From NCBI GenBank assembly GCA_031277945.1, contig JAITLK010000001.1:62001-126000 (forward strand): 64,000 nucleotides of DNA, written 5' to 3'. This DNA is from Microbacterium sp. (lineage in GTDB: Bacteria > Actinomycetota > Actinomycetes > Actinomycetales > Microbacteriaceae). A model generated the notes under the pieces. That model did no database searches, had not been told where the DNA came from, and saw only the letters and a list, made by a program, of their open reading frames with translations. Shown piece by piece: positions 10,099 to 20,416 of this stretch (position 1 is its first letter; each line of letters starts with the position of its first letter). The position numbers and the translations under genes were made by a program.

Positions 10099-11172
10099 TC
10101 AGCCTCGCTTGGGGAGTCGGTCTCGGGGGCCCGCGGGCCGCGTGCCGCTGCGGCGCTCGGCGCGATTGGCGAACTCGGCGGCCTGCTCGCGCTCATGGCG
10201 GGCAGCGGTGCGCTTCTCGTCGTAAGCGCTGTAGGCGTCCACGATCCGGCCCACCAGGCTGTGACGCACGACGTCGTCGCTGGTGAGGCGGGCGAAGTGG
10301 ATGTCATCGATGTCTGCCAGGACCCGATTGACCACACGGAGTCCGCTGGTGCCGCCGGGCAGATCGACCTGCGTGATGTCACCGGTGACCACCATCTTGG
10401 TGCCGAAGCCGAGACGCGTGAGGAACATCTTCATCTGCTCGGGCGTGGTGTTCTGCGCCTCGTCGAGCACGACGAAGGAGTTGTTGAGCGTGCGGCCGCG
10501 CATGTACGCCAGGGGCGCAACCTCGATCGTTCCCGTCGCCATGAGCTTGGGGAGAATCTCCGGGTCGATCATCTCGTTCAGCGCGTCGTAGAGCGGACGC
10601 AGATACGGGTCGATCTTGTCGGTGAGGGTGCCGGGCAGGAATCCGAGACGCTCGCCGGCTTCCACCGCGGGGCGGGTCAGGATGATCCGGTCGACCTCCT
10701 TGCGCTGCAGCGCCTGCACGGCCTTCGCCATGGCCAGATAGGTCTTTCCGGTTCCGGCGGGTCCGATGCCGAACACGATGGTGTTCTCGTCGATGGCGTC
10801 GACGTAGTCGCGCTGACCCAGCGTCTTGGGCCGGATGACGCGCCCGCGCGACGAGAGGATGGGCTCGGAGAGCACTTCGGACGGTCGTGGCCCTCCCTCC
10901 GCGTTCATCAGTCGTGCCGAGGTGGCCACGTCCGACGGCGCCAGATCCTGGCCGTCGCGCGTCATCGTGAGCAGCTCGTCGACCAGTCCCTTCGCCGCGG
11001 TCACGGCAGTAGGCTCGCCGCTCAGGGTGATTTCGTTTCCGCGCACGTGCACGTCGACGGAGGGGTGCTCCTTCTCGATCATGCGCAGCAGTCGGTCCTG
11101 CGGTCCGAGAAGTCGGACCATGGCGACCCCATCCGCCAGGATGCGTACGGTCGCGGTGTTTTCGTCAGCCAA
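10099..11172 (-). CDS. phoH: PhoH-like ATPase
   Basis: The 357-residue protein is a PhoH P-loop ATPase, with Walker A GPAGTGKT near residue 135 and a Walker B-like FVVLDEAQNTTPEQM, preceded by a KH-like N-terminal region. The role is uncertain; genetic linkage to ybeY suggests RNA metabolism. The TTG start at 11172 is inferred. It follows GGAGGAGA by 9-10 bases and lies in TTGGCTGA, overlapping the end of the HIT gene by 8 bases. Codons further upstream are HIT sequence in another frame and give an implausible Ser/Arg-rich extension. Confidence 0.9.
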   Translation of the reverse strand: MADENTATVRILADGVAMVRLLGPQDRLLRMIEKEHPSVDVHVRGNEITLSGEPTAVTAAKGLVDELLTMTRDGQDLAPSDVATSARLMNAEGGPRPSEVLSEPILSSRGRVIRPKTLGQRDYVDAIDENTIVFGIGPAGTGKTYLAMAKAVQALQRKEVDRIILTRPAVEAGERLGFLPGTLTDKIDPYLRPLYDALNEMIDPEILPKLMATGTIEVAPLAYMRGRTLNNSFVVLDEAQNTTPEQMKMFLTRLGFGTKMVVTGDITQVDLPGGTSGLRVVNRVLADIDDIHFARLTSDDVVRHSLVGRIVDAYSAYDEKRTAARHEREQAAEFANRAERRSGTRPAGPRDRLPKRG

Positions 11173-11512
11173 CGAGGCTCTTCTCCTCCAGGTCTCCCCC
11201 GAGCACGTGCGCGTGCACGTGGAAGACGGTCTGTCCGGCATTCGCGCCGGTGTTGAAGATGAGGCGGAACTGCCCGCCGCAGCGCTCATCCGCGAGGCCC
11301 TTCGCCACCTCGACCAGCTCAGAGAGCAGGGCGGGATCGGCGGCGGCGAGCTCTGTGACGTCGCGGTACTCCGCCGTCTTCGGGATCACGAGCAGGTGCA
11401 CGGGCGCCTGCGGGGCGATGTCCTGGATGGCGAACACGCGATCGGTCTCCGCGACGATCTCAGCGGGGATCTCACGGTTCAGGATGCGGGTGAAGACGGA
11501 GGGCTCGCTCAT
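11165..11512 (-). CDS. HIT-family nucleotide hydrolase
   Basis: This 115-residue histidine-triad protein has the HVHAHV motif (H98, H100, H102), which binds and hydrolyses adenosine phosphoramidates or similar nucleotide conjugates. The length matches the small Hint branch. A TAGACT -10 box lies exactly 6 bases before the ATG, so HIT and downstream phoH may also be expressed from their own leaderless promoter inside the hrcA cluster. Confidence 0.9.
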   Translation of the reverse strand: MSEPSVFTRILNREIPAEIVAETDRVFAIQDIAPQAPVHLLVIPKTAEYRDVTELAAADPALLSELVEVAKGLADERCGGQFRLIFNTGANAGQTVFHVHAHVLGGDLEEKSLVG

Positions 11513-11518
11513 GGGGTC

Positions 11519-11524
11519 AGTCTA
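11519..11524 (-). promoter_or_regulatory. -10 box for leaderless HIT transcript
   Basis: TAGACT on the minus strand sits 6 bases before the ATG at 11512, in the 22-base gap after rsmE. Confidence 0.55.
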
Positions 11525-11534
11525 TCGGCCGCGC

Positions 11535-12263
11535 TCACCAGCGGCCCAGGGAGACGGCGGCGACGGCGAGAGCGGCCGGCCCCGCCGTCGAGGTACGAAG
11601 CACGGTGTCGCCCAGCTTCACGATCTGCGCACCGGCGCTGCGCAACGTGTCCAGCTCCTCGGGCGCAATGCCGCCTTCCGGCCCGACGACGAGCACCACC
11701 TCGCGCGCGGCGGTGAGATCGAGCGCCGTGAGAGGGTCCTCCGCGCTCGGCTCCAGCACCACGATGAGGGCGTCCTCCGCGCGACGCGCGAGCTGGGCGG
11801 TGGTCTCCGGAGGCGTCACCGTCGGCAGCCACGGACGGTGAGCCTGCTTGGCCGCCTCGCGGACGATGCTTGCCCACCGCTGCACGCCCTTGGCCGCCTT
11901 GGCGGCATCCCAGCGAGATACGCTGCGTGCGGCCTGCCAGGGCACGATCTCATCGACGCCCAGCTCCGTGGCCGCCTGCACCGCCCGCTCGTCACGATCG
12001 CCCTTCGCGAGTGCCTGCACCAGCACGAGCCGCGGCGTCGAGGGCGCGACGCTGGAGCGCGAGACCAGGTGCACGACGACTCGCTTCGGGGCGACCTCGG
12101 TCACCTCCCCGGTGTGCCACGCGCCCCGGCCATCGCCGACGGTGACCGTTTCACCGACGCGCACCCGGCGGACGGTCGCGGCGTGGTGCGCCTCCGCGCC
12201 GGTGAGGACGATGTCGTCACCGGCGAGCTCGGCGGCATCCTCGACGAGGAAGTGCAGGGCCAT
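11535..12263 (-). CDS. rsmE: 16S rRNA (uracil-1498-N3)-methyltransferase
   Basis: RsmE methylates U1498 of 16S rRNA using S-adenosylmethionine. The 242-residue SPOUT-fold protein has an N-terminal PUA-like part (GAEAHHAATVRRVRVGE) and the C-terminal knot signatures VVGPEGGIAPEEL and LGDTVLRTSTA. Its ATG shares one base with the dnaJ stop (TGATG). The dnaJ-rsmE pairing is widely conserved. Confidence 0.94.
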   Translation of the reverse strand: MALHFLVEDAAELAGDDIVLTGAEAHHAATVRRVRVGETVTVGDGRGAWHTGEVTEVAPKRVVVHLVSRSSVAPSTPRLVLVQALAKGDRDERAVQAATELGVDEIVPWQAARSVSRWDAAKAAKGVQRWASIVREAAKQAHRPWLPTVTPPETTAQLARRAEDALIVVLEPSAEDPLTALDLTAAREVVLVVGPEGGIAPEELDTLRSAGAQIVKLGDTVLRTSTAGPAALAVAAVSLGRW

Positions 12264-13375
12264 CAGTGGGACCGGAAGCGGTCGCGGAGCTTGGAGAACA
12301 GACCCTGCTGGAACTCGGCCAGCTTCGGGGTGGGCGCCTTCGTGCGCGCCGCGAAGTCCTCGATCAGTGCCCGCTGCTTCGCGTCCAGGCGCGTCGGGGT
12401 GACCACCTGGACGCCGACGCGCAGGTCCCCGCGCCGGCTGCCGCGCAGCGGCGTGATGCCGCGCTCCTTGATGGTGAGGACGTCGCCGGACTGCACGCCC
12501 GGGCGGATCTCCAGATCGACAGGACCGTCGAGGGAGTCGATCCGCGTCTCCGTGCCGAGGATCGCGTCGGTCATCGACACCTCAAGGGTGGCGAGCAGGT
12601 CGTCGCCGTCGCGGGAGAAGGCTGCGTCAGGCGCCACGGTCACCTCGATGTAGAGGTCGCCGTTGGGGCCGCCCGCGGGACCCACCTCGCCCGATCCGGG
12701 AAGCTGGAGACGCAGTCCGGTCTCCACGCCCGCGGGGATGTCCAGACCCACCGTGCGGCGCGAGCGGACCCGTCCCTGCCCGGCGCACGTGGCGCACGGG
12801 CTCGGAATCGTGGTGCCGTAACCCTGGCACACGTTGCACGGCTGCGTCGTGAGGACGTTGCCGAGGAGGCTGCGCACCTGGCGCTGAACGTGGCCGGTAC
12901 CGTGGCAGATGTCGCAGGTCTGCGGTGAGGTGCCCGGTGCACAGCACGAGCCCTCACAGGTCTCGCAGAGAACTGCGGTGTCGACCTCGATGTCCCGGTG
13001 CACGCCGAAGATCACGTCGCCGAGCTCCAGCGTCACGCGCACCAGCGCGTCCTGACCGCGTTCGCGTCGTGAACGCGGTCGTCCGCCCCGACCGCCGCCG
13101 CCTGCTGCCGCGCCGAAGAACGTCTCGAAGATGTCCCCGAATCCGCCGAAACCGCCGCCGCCGAAGGCGTCATCGCCGCCCATGTCGTAACGTCGGCGCT
13201 GCTCGGGATCGCTCAGCACGTCGTAGGCGTGAGTGACCTCTTTGAACTTGTCCTCGGCGTCGGCCGACGGGTTCACATCGGGGTGGAGCTGGCGCGCCAG
13301 ACGCCGGTACGCCTTCTTGATCTCCTCCGGGCTGGCCTCTCGCGAGACGCCCAGGACTTCGTAGTGGTCGGCCAC
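12263..13375 (-). CDS. dnaJ: Chaperone DnaJ
   Basis: DnaJ is the Hsp40 co-chaperone that stimulates the DnaK ATPase and delivers substrates. The 370-residue protein has the J domain with HPD (31-33), a Gly/Phe-rich linker, a zinc region with four CxxCxGxG-type repeats ([32 protein letters not shown]) and the C-terminal substrate domains. The first zinc repeat ends in Cys instead of Gly. GTG 13375 was chosen because GAAAGG lies 5 bases upstream and it gives the usual ADHYEVLG beginning; GTG 13381 is two codons earlier. Coupling to hrcA marks it as the heat-shock-regulated copy. Confidence 0.95.
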   Translation of the reverse strand: MADHYEVLGVSREASPEEIKKAYRRLARQLHPDVNPSADAEDKFKEVTHAYDVLSDPEQRRRYDMGGDDAFGGGGFGGFGDIFETFFGAAAGGGGRGGRPRSRRERGQDALVRVTLELGDVIFGVHRDIEVDTAVLCETCEGSCCAPGTSPQTCDICHGTGHVQRQVRSLLGNVLTTQPCNVCQGYGTTIPSPCATCAGQGRVRSRRTVGLDIPAGVETGLRLQLPGSGEVGPAGGPNGDLYIEVTVAPDAAFSRDGDDLLATLEVSMTDAILGTETRIDSLDGPVDLEIRPGVQSGDVLTIKERGITPLRGSRRGDLRVGVQVVTPTRLDAKQRALIEDFAARTKAPTPKLAEFQQGLFSKLRDRFRSH

Positions 13376-13409
13376 AGTCACCTTTCTCGGGGACGGTCCC
13401 CTGTGCGCC

Positions 13410-14438
13410 TCAGCGGCGCGCTTCGTCGTCGTCCAGCAACCGCGTGAGGTAGCGGGCCACAGCCCGCACCGCCGCGAGGTTGCTGGAATAGTCCATGCGC
13501 GTGGGGCCCATGAGCCCCACCCGCGCGCTCGATCCGGAGGCGTCGTAGTCGCTGGCGACGACGGCAGCCTCCGCAAGTCCGAAGGACGCGTTCTCGCGTC
13601 CGATGCTGGCCGCGAGACCGTTCTCGCCCGCGGTCATCTCCCCCATGAGCCGCAGCAGCGTCACTTGCTCCTCGATGGCCTCGAGCAGGGGGTGGATGCT
13701 GCCGCGGAAGTCCTGCTCCCGCCGAGCCAGAGTCGCCGCTCCCGCCATGACGAGCCGGTCCTGCCGGAACTCCTCCAGCTCCTCCGCCACGAGCGCGGCG
13801 ACATCGTGATAAACGGAGCGCTGGTCGGTTGCCGTCGGCGCCTCCGCCGAGAGTCGTTCCGCGGCGCGACCGACCGAGTGCCCGGTGATGAGCGTATTGA
13901 GGCGAGCACGCAGGACGGCGGTGTCCGCTTCGTCGATGTCCTCGCTGATCCCGCCGACTCGCTGCGAGACCCGACCGGTGTCGGTGACCACGATCACGAG
14001 CACACGTCGCTCCGCGATGCGCACGATCTCGACGTGTGTGACCGTGGCGCGGGCGAACGAGGGGTACTGGACCAACGCCACCTGGCCGGTGAGCTGGGTG
14101 AGCAGACGCACCGTCCGCCCGAGGAGATCGTCGAGATCGGCTGGATCGGTGAGGAAGGACGTGATCGCCGTTCGCTGGGCCGCCGTGAGGGGCCGCAGTT
14201 CCGCGAGGTGATCGACGAACATCCGGTAGCCCTTGTCCGTGGGGACACGGCCCGACGAGGTGTGCGGAGCTGCGATCAGCTCCTCCTCCTCAAGCAAGGC
14301 CATGTCATTGCGGATGGTGGCGGCGGAGACACCGAAATGGTGACGGTCGACGATCGACTTGCTGCCGACGGGCTCGTTCGTGTCGACGTAGTCCTCGACG
14401 ATGGCCCGAAGGACGCGCAGGCCCCGCTCCGTGACCAT
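13410..14438 (-). CDS. hrcA: Heat-inducible transcriptional repressor HrcA
   Basis: HrcA binds CIRCE operators and represses chaperone genes until heat or misfolded protein draws off GroEL. The 342-residue protein opens with the winged-helix region ([42 protein letters not shown]), followed by the GAF-like dimer domain. A CIRCE element lies between the -10 box and the start codon, so the gene represses itself along with dnaJ and probably the genes behind it. The start ATG 14438 has GAGGAGG close upstream. Confidence 0.95.
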   Translation of the reverse strand: MVTERGLRVLRAIVEDYVDTNEPVGSKSIVDRHHFGVSAATIRNDMALLEEEELIAAPHTSSGRVPTDKGYRMFVDHLAELRPLTAAQRTAITSFLTDPADLDDLLGRTVRLLTQLTGQVALVQYPSFARATVTHVEIVRIAERRVLVIVVTDTGRVSQRVGGISEDIDEADTAVLRARLNTLITGHSVGRAAERLSAEAPTATDQRSVYHDVAALVAEELEEFRQDRLVMAGAATLARREQDFRGSIHPLLEAIEEQVTLLRLMGEMTAGENGLAASIGRENASFGLAEAAVVASDYDASGSSARVGLMGPTRMDYSSNLAAVRAVARYLTRLLDDDEARR

Positions 14439-14454
14439 GTCGCCTCCTCTGCTG

Positions 14455-14481
14455 CTGGCACTCGTATGCGCTGAGTGCCAA
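14455..14481. promoter_or_regulatory. CIRCE operator
   Basis: On the minus strand it reads TTGGCACTC, nine spacer bases, then GAGTGCCAG. This is the actinobacterial CIRCE form with one mismatch in the outermost pair. It begins inside the hrcA -10 box and ends 17 bases before the hrcA start. Confidence 0.95.
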
Positions 14482-14486
14482 TTCTA
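14481..14486 (-). promoter_or_regulatory. hrcA -10 box
   Basis: TAGAAT on the minus strand directly abuts the CIRCE element, so bound HrcA would cover the transcription start. The -35 box is not clear. Confidence 0.65.
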
Positions 14487-14553
14487 CCGACTTCGTCTGG
14501 ATGCGCGCTCCGACTCGACGGATGGCGACCGACGGGCATCGCGCGCGTGCAAC

Positions 14554-14559
14554 TAGCAT
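14554..14559 (+). promoter_or_regulatory. -10 box for leaderless carboxylesterase
   Basis: TAGCAT is followed by 6 bases and the ATG at 14566; there is no Shine-Dalgarno. Confidence 0.6.
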
Positions 14560-14565
14560 GGCGGA

Positions 14566-15984
14566 ATGAGCGACGACGACGTCACCCGAGTCATCAGCGC
14601 CGGAGCAGTTCGCGGCGTCCGCGCCGGCGCTGTGGAGCGGTATCTGGGCATTCCGTATGCGGCAGCGCCCTTCGGCGCGAACCGGTTCCGGCTTCCGCAG
14701 CCCGTGTCCGCCTGGGAGGGCGTGCGTGATGCCACGGCCTTCGGCGCCACTGCCCCGCAGGCGCCGTATCAGGGAGCGACCGCGGAACTGCTGGGCTCGG
14801 TCACGATCGCCGGGGATGACATCCTCACCGCCAACGTGTGGCGCCCGGCGGATGCCGACGGCGCACCCGTGATCCTCTGGATCCACGGCGGCGCCTTGGA
14901 GCGCGGTACCGCGGCTCTGTCCGTCTACGACGGCGCGCCCTTCGCCCGCGACGGCATCGTGTTCGTCTCGATCAACTATCGCCTGGGCTCCGAAGGATTC
15001 TCGGTGTTCGATGACGGCGCCCCGTTGAACCTCGGCGTCGCCGACGCCGCTGCGGCGCTGCGGTGGGTGCACGAGGAGATCGCCGCCTTCGGAGGAGATC
15101 CCGCACGCATCACCCTCATGGGCGAATCGGCTGGCGGCGCGATCGTCGCGGCGCTCCTGTCGATGCCGGACACCCGGCGCCTCGCGGCAGGCGCGATCAT
15201 CCAGTCCGGGCCCCTGTCCGCTCAGAAGCCGAAGAAGGCGGGTCGCGTCACACGTGCGCTGGCGAAGCGCCTCGGTGTCGCGGCAACCAGCGCAGCCTTC
15301 GCGGAGCTCGCACCCGACAAGATCGTGGCGGCGCGGGTGGAGCAGGCTGCGGGGTCTTCGCCGATCGGAGGTGCATCGGCCTTCGCGCTCGCCCTGTCCG
15401 AGGATCTGCCTGACGAGCCGGAGACGGCCATCGTCGATGCTGACATCCCGGTGCTCATCGGCACGAACACCGACGAGTATCGACTCTGGTTCCCACCCGC
15501 GGCGCTGGAGAGCATCACGGCAGGGAAGCTCCTGCTGGCACGACTCGCCCTGCGCATTCCCGGAGCCGCTGTGGCCGCCTGCCGGCGTGTGTGGCCGCAC
15601 GCCTCCGTCGGCGAGGTGTTCGGCCAGATCGCCACGGAGTACCTGCTGCGCGCGCCCATGCTGCGTGCGGCGGCGGCTCGCACCGCTCCCACGTACGTGT
15701 ACGAGTTCGCCTGGCAGAGTCCGGTACGCGATCTCCGGGCCGCGCATGCGCTGGAGCTGGGGTTCGTGTTCGACGCCCTCCACGACGACGAGGCGAAGCG
15801 CATGTCGGGGACGGACGCACCGCAGTCGCTCGCCGACGAGATGCACGCGGCATGGGTGGCGTTCGCACGCACCGGCGCGCCCGGGTGGCCGGCGTACGGC
15901 GCCGATCGGCTCACGCGGGTGTTCGACACCGCATCACGGACGGAACCGGTGCGCCGCGCGGCCGTCGTGGACGCGATGCGCTGA
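14566..15984 (+). CDS. Type-B carboxylesterase
   Basis: This 472-residue alpha/beta-hydrolase belongs to the carboxylesterase/para-nitrobenzyl esterase family. The N-terminal GIPYAAAPFGANRFRLPQP block, oxyanion-hole HGGALERG, YRLGSEGF and the nucleophile elbow GESAGG (Ser188) are all present. No signal peptide is seen, so it is probably cytoplasmic. The natural ester substrate is unknown. It is divergent from hrcA and convergent with the ankyrin gene, and looks like an accessory gene at the edge of the heat-shock cluster. Confidence 0.85.
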   Translation: MSDDDVTRVISAGAVRGVRAGAVERYLGIPYAAAPFGANRFRLPQPVSAWEGVRDATAFGATAPQAPYQGATAELLGSVTIAGDDILTANVWRPADADGAPVILWIHGGALERGTAALSVYDGAPFARDGIVFVSINYRLGSEGFSVFDDGAPLNLGVADAAAALRWVHEEIAAFGGDPARITLMGESAGGAIVAALLSMPDTRRLAAGAIIQSGPLSAQKPKKAGRVTRALAKRLGVAATSAAFAELAPDKIVAARVEQAAGSSPIGGASAFALALSEDLPDEPETAIVDADIPVLIGTNTDEYRLWFPPAALESITAGKLLLARLALRIPGAAVAACRRVWPHASVGEVFGQIATEYLLRAPMLRAAAARTAPTYVYEFAWQSPVRDLRAAHALELGFVFDALHDDEAKRMSGTDAPQSLADEMHAAWVAFARTGAPGWPAYGADRLTRVFDTASRTEPVRRAAVVDAMR

Positions 15985-15997
15985 CACGGCGCCCGCG

Positions 15998-16405
15998 TCA
16001 GGAGCGTGCGGCGTGCTCCGCGAGGATCGCGGACATCTCGGCCTGGCCGAACTGCTCGGCGATCTGAGCCGCCGTGCGGAACCCGACGTCCGGGTTTGCT
16101 CCAGCATCCAGCAGCACCCGGAGGATCTCGGCATCGCCGCGGAAGACCGCGCAGGACACCGCGGTCTGTCCCATGGTGTTCTCGATGTCCAGTGCCGCAC
16201 CCCGCTTCACGAGCTCGCGCACCACGTCGGCCTGGCGCGCGTATGCGGACACGATGAGTAGCGTGTCGGAGCGGGCATTGCGGGTGTCGATCGGCACACC
16301 GGCGTCGATCATCTCCCCGAGGGGGCCCACTCGGCCCTCCCGGGCGAGGTCGAACGTACCGTCGATCACTTCGGCGCTGAGACTCGCTCCCGGGTTCTCA
16401 TCCAT
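15998..16405 (-). CDS. Ankyrin-repeat protein
   Basis: A 135-residue soluble protein made of about three ankyrin repeats, recognisable from GADLD-like turns such as GVPIDTRNARSDTLLIVSA, GAALDIENTMGQTAVSCAV and GANPDVGFRTAAQIA. Such proteins bind other proteins; the partner is not known. The start ATG 16405 follows a GAGAAT -10-like box by 6 bases. It is convergent with the carboxylesterase, with a 13-base gap. Confidence 0.82.
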   Translation of the reverse strand: MDENPGASLSAEVIDGTFDLAREGRVGPLGEMIDAGVPIDTRNARSDTLLIVSAYARQADVVRELVKRGAALDIENTMGQTAVSCAVFRGDAEILRVLLDAGANPDVGFRTAAQIAEQFGQAEMSAILAEHAARS

Positions 16406-16527
16406 CCGCCCATTCTCTCAGGCGCCGCCGTCGGCTGTGCGCGTCCCGAGCTCATGACTCAGCCACCAAACCATGACAAACCCTGTCGAAGCGTCATGCA
16501 TCCGACGCACTGTCATGAACTCGGCGG

Positions 16528-17748
16528 CTACTCGGTCAGCGCCCGCACCACCGCGTCGGCGAGGAGTCGGCCGGTGCGTGTGAGAACCACCCGCTGCTCG
16601 CGCAGCGCGGCCGCCGGCTCGATCAGACCGTCGGCGAGCAGCCCCGCCACGTTCGAGCGGAACTCCGGCGCGATCTCCTCCAGCGAAAGACCCGAGCGGA
16701 TCCGCGACTGCAGAAGCACGCGCTCGAGCCGGGACGCCTCGGCGTCGGGCTGCTCGCGGGCGTGCGCGGGTGAGAGTCCGCTGTCCAGCCGCTGGGCGTA
16801 CGCGGCGGGATGCTTCACGTTCCAGAATCGGGTGCCAGCGATGTGGCTGTGGGCCCCCGGCCCGTAGCCCCACCAGTCCGTCCCCTGCCAGTACGCCAGG
16901 TTGTGCCGGGAGCGGTGTGCGTCCCCGCGGGCGAAGTTGCTGATCTCGTACCACTCGTAGCCGGCCGCGGCCAGGCGGTCGTCCACCAGCTCGTACATGT
17001 CCGCCTGGAGATCGTCGTCGGGAGCGGGCACCTCGCCTCGTCGGATCTGGCGGGCGAGCTTCGTGCCGTCCTCGATGATCAGCGCGTAAGCGGAGATGTG
17101 ATCGGGCTCCAGGGCCAGCGCAGCCTCGACCGAGGTGCGCCAGTCCTCCAGAGACTCCCCGGGAGCGCCGTAGATCAGATCCACGCTCACATCGAGGCCG
17201 CCGCGCCGCGCCGCCGCAACGGCGGAGCTCACATTGGCGGGATCGTGGGTGCGTTCGAGAGCTGCGAGCACGTGCGGAACCGCAGACTGCATACCGATCG
17301 ACATGCGGTTCACGCCTGCGGCGCGCAGCTCGGCGACCATCTCGTCCGTGACCGTGTCGGGGTTGGCTTCCACCGTGATCTCCGCACCGTCGCGGATCCC
17401 GAACGCTCCGCGCACGCCGTCGAGCATCCGCGCCAGGTCGCCCGCCGGAAGGAGGGTCGGCGTCCCCCCGCCGAAGAACACCGTGCTGATCGGACGCAAC
17501 TCCCCCACACCGGCCAGGACGTCGCGGGACAGGGCCACCTCCTGCAGGAGCGTGTCCGCGTACGCGTCCTGGCGCGCACCCCGCAACTCCGTGGCGGTGT
17601 AGGTGTTGAAGTCGCAGTAGCCGCAGCGGACGCGGCAGAACGGGACGTGCAGATAGACGCCGAAATCAACGTCCGCCGAGGTTCGCGTACCGCGCGGCAA
17701 CGAGCCGTCCGACGGCACCGGGTCGCCGTCGAGGAGGGGTCCGCCCAT
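16528..17748 (-). CDS. hemW: Radical SAM heme chaperone HemW
   Basis: HemW is a radical-SAM protein that binds heme and is thought to insert it into respiratory enzymes; it was long mis-named oxygen-independent coproporphyrinogen oxidase. The 406-residue product has the cluster motif CRVRCGYC (C38, C42, C45), FFGGGTPTLL and YGPGAHSH. It follows HemW spacing and context (next to lepA) rather than true HemN. ATG 17748 overlaps the stop of the DUF1990 gene (TGATG); the open frame beyond belongs to that gene. Confidence 0.9.
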   Translation of the reverse strand: MGGPLLDGDPVPSDGSLPRGTRTSADVDFGVYLHVPFCRVRCGYCDFNTYTATELRGARQDAYADTLLQEVALSRDVLAGVGELRPISTVFFGGGTPTLLPAGDLARMLDGVRGAFGIRDGAEITVEANPDTVTDEMVAELRAAGVNRMSIGMQSAVPHVLAALERTHDPANVSSAVAAARRGGLDVSVDLIYGAPGESLEDWRTSVEAALALEPDHISAYALIIEDGTKLARQIRRGEVPAPDDDLQADMYELVDDRLAAAGYEWYEISNFARGDAHRSRHNLAYWQGTDWWGYGPGAHSHIAGTRFWNVKHPAAYAQRLDSGLSPAHAREQPDAEASRLERVLLQSRIRSGLSLEEIAPEFRSNVAGLLADGLIEPAAALREQRVVLTRTGRLLADAVVRALTE

Positions 17749-18401
17749 CAGGACGTGGTGGTCGCGTACAGCGGCGAGATGGCGCGCAGGTACTGCGTGA
17801 ACAGCGCCTTGCGCCGACGCTTCGTGAGGCCGGGGATGGTGCGATACAGGAAGGCGCGCGGGCTGTCGAAGGCGCGCACGGTGAACCACACCTCATCGTT
17901 GGAGGACCACTCGATCATGAACGACTCTTCGCCGCTGACCACAGAGTCTCCGACAGTCCCGAGACCGAAACCCACGCGCCGCTTGTCCTCCACCACGAAG
18001 ATGACGCGGTACTCGCCTTCAGCGCTGTGCCCGCCGACGCGGCCGTGGGCGCGAACGGTCATCCCCGCACCAACGTACGGCGTGCCGTCGGCGTCGTAAC
18101 GCTGCTCGGTCTCCGTCCGGCTGGGAGTGATGGGGTGGCCCTCGTCGTCGAAGCTGACGCCCTGGTACACGGGGCCGGACGCCGGCCGGATGTCCTCCAG
18201 CTGCATCCCGGCGGCCTTCTGTGCCACCCAGCTCAGCAGGTCCTCCGATGCGGACCGAAAACGCGCCTCACCGCTGCCGAGCCGCCAGGACTCCTCTGCG
18301 GGAATGCTCTTCTCCGGCGGATACTGCATCAGATCCGGTGCCTGCGTCGCTCCGACGGCGGCATAGTCCACCGTCTCGTCCCTGAACGTTCCGCGCCGCA
18401 T
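17748..18401 (-). CDS. DUF1990 family protein
   Basis: A 217-residue protein matching the DUF1990 family, found in actinobacteria and plants, with no established function. Typical features are the start RRGTFRDETVDYAAVGATQAPDLMQYPP, a VGFGLGTVGDSVVSGEESFMIEW core and a basic C-terminus (GLTKRRRKALFTQYLRAI). ATG 18401 lies 7 bases after a TAGGCT -10 box. It is coupled to hemW. Confidence 0.83.
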   Translation of the reverse strand: MRRGTFRDETVDYAAVGATQAPDLMQYPPEKSIPAEESWRLGSGEARFRSASEDLLSWVAQKAAGMQLEDIRPASGPVYQGVSFDDEGHPITPSRTETEQRYDADGTPYVGAGMTVRAHGRVGGHSAEGEYRVIFVVEDKRRVGFGLGTVGDSVVSGEESFMIEWSSNDEVWFTVRAFDSPRAFLYRTIPGLTKRRRKALFTQYLRAISPLYATTTS

Positions 18402-18408
18402 GAAGTAC

Positions 18409-18414
18409 AGCCTA
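18409..18414 (-). promoter_or_regulatory. -10 box for leaderless DUF1990-hemW transcript
   Basis: TAGGCT on the minus strand lies 7 bases before the ATG at 18401. Confidence 0.55.
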
Positions 18415-18486
18415 ACGTGCCCTCGACTGTGGGAGGCATCCATATCAGCCGCGCGCCGCCGCACGCGTCGCACGGTCGCAGAGACG

Positions 18487-18520
18487 GCGAACGCGCGCCC
18501 ACCGCAGTGGACGCGCGTTC
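18487..18520 (-). terminator. lepA terminator hairpin
   Basis: CGAACGCGCG pairs with CGCGCGTTCG, with a further CCAC/GTGG pair inside, 17 bases after the lepA stop. There is no T-run, as is common in this GC range. Confidence 0.6.
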
Positions 18521-18536
18521 GAGACGCCGTGCGTGC

Positions 18537-20384
<1,848 letters not shown>

Positions 20385-20393
20385 ATCCGGACG

Positions 20394-20399
20394 AGTCTA
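20394..20399 (-). promoter_or_regulatory. lepA -10 box
   Basis: TAGACT on the minus strand, 9 bases before the ATG; TGTGAC 16 bases further upstream could serve as the -35. Confidence 0.55.
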
Positions 20400-20416
20400 T
20401 CCGGTCCGCGTCTGCG

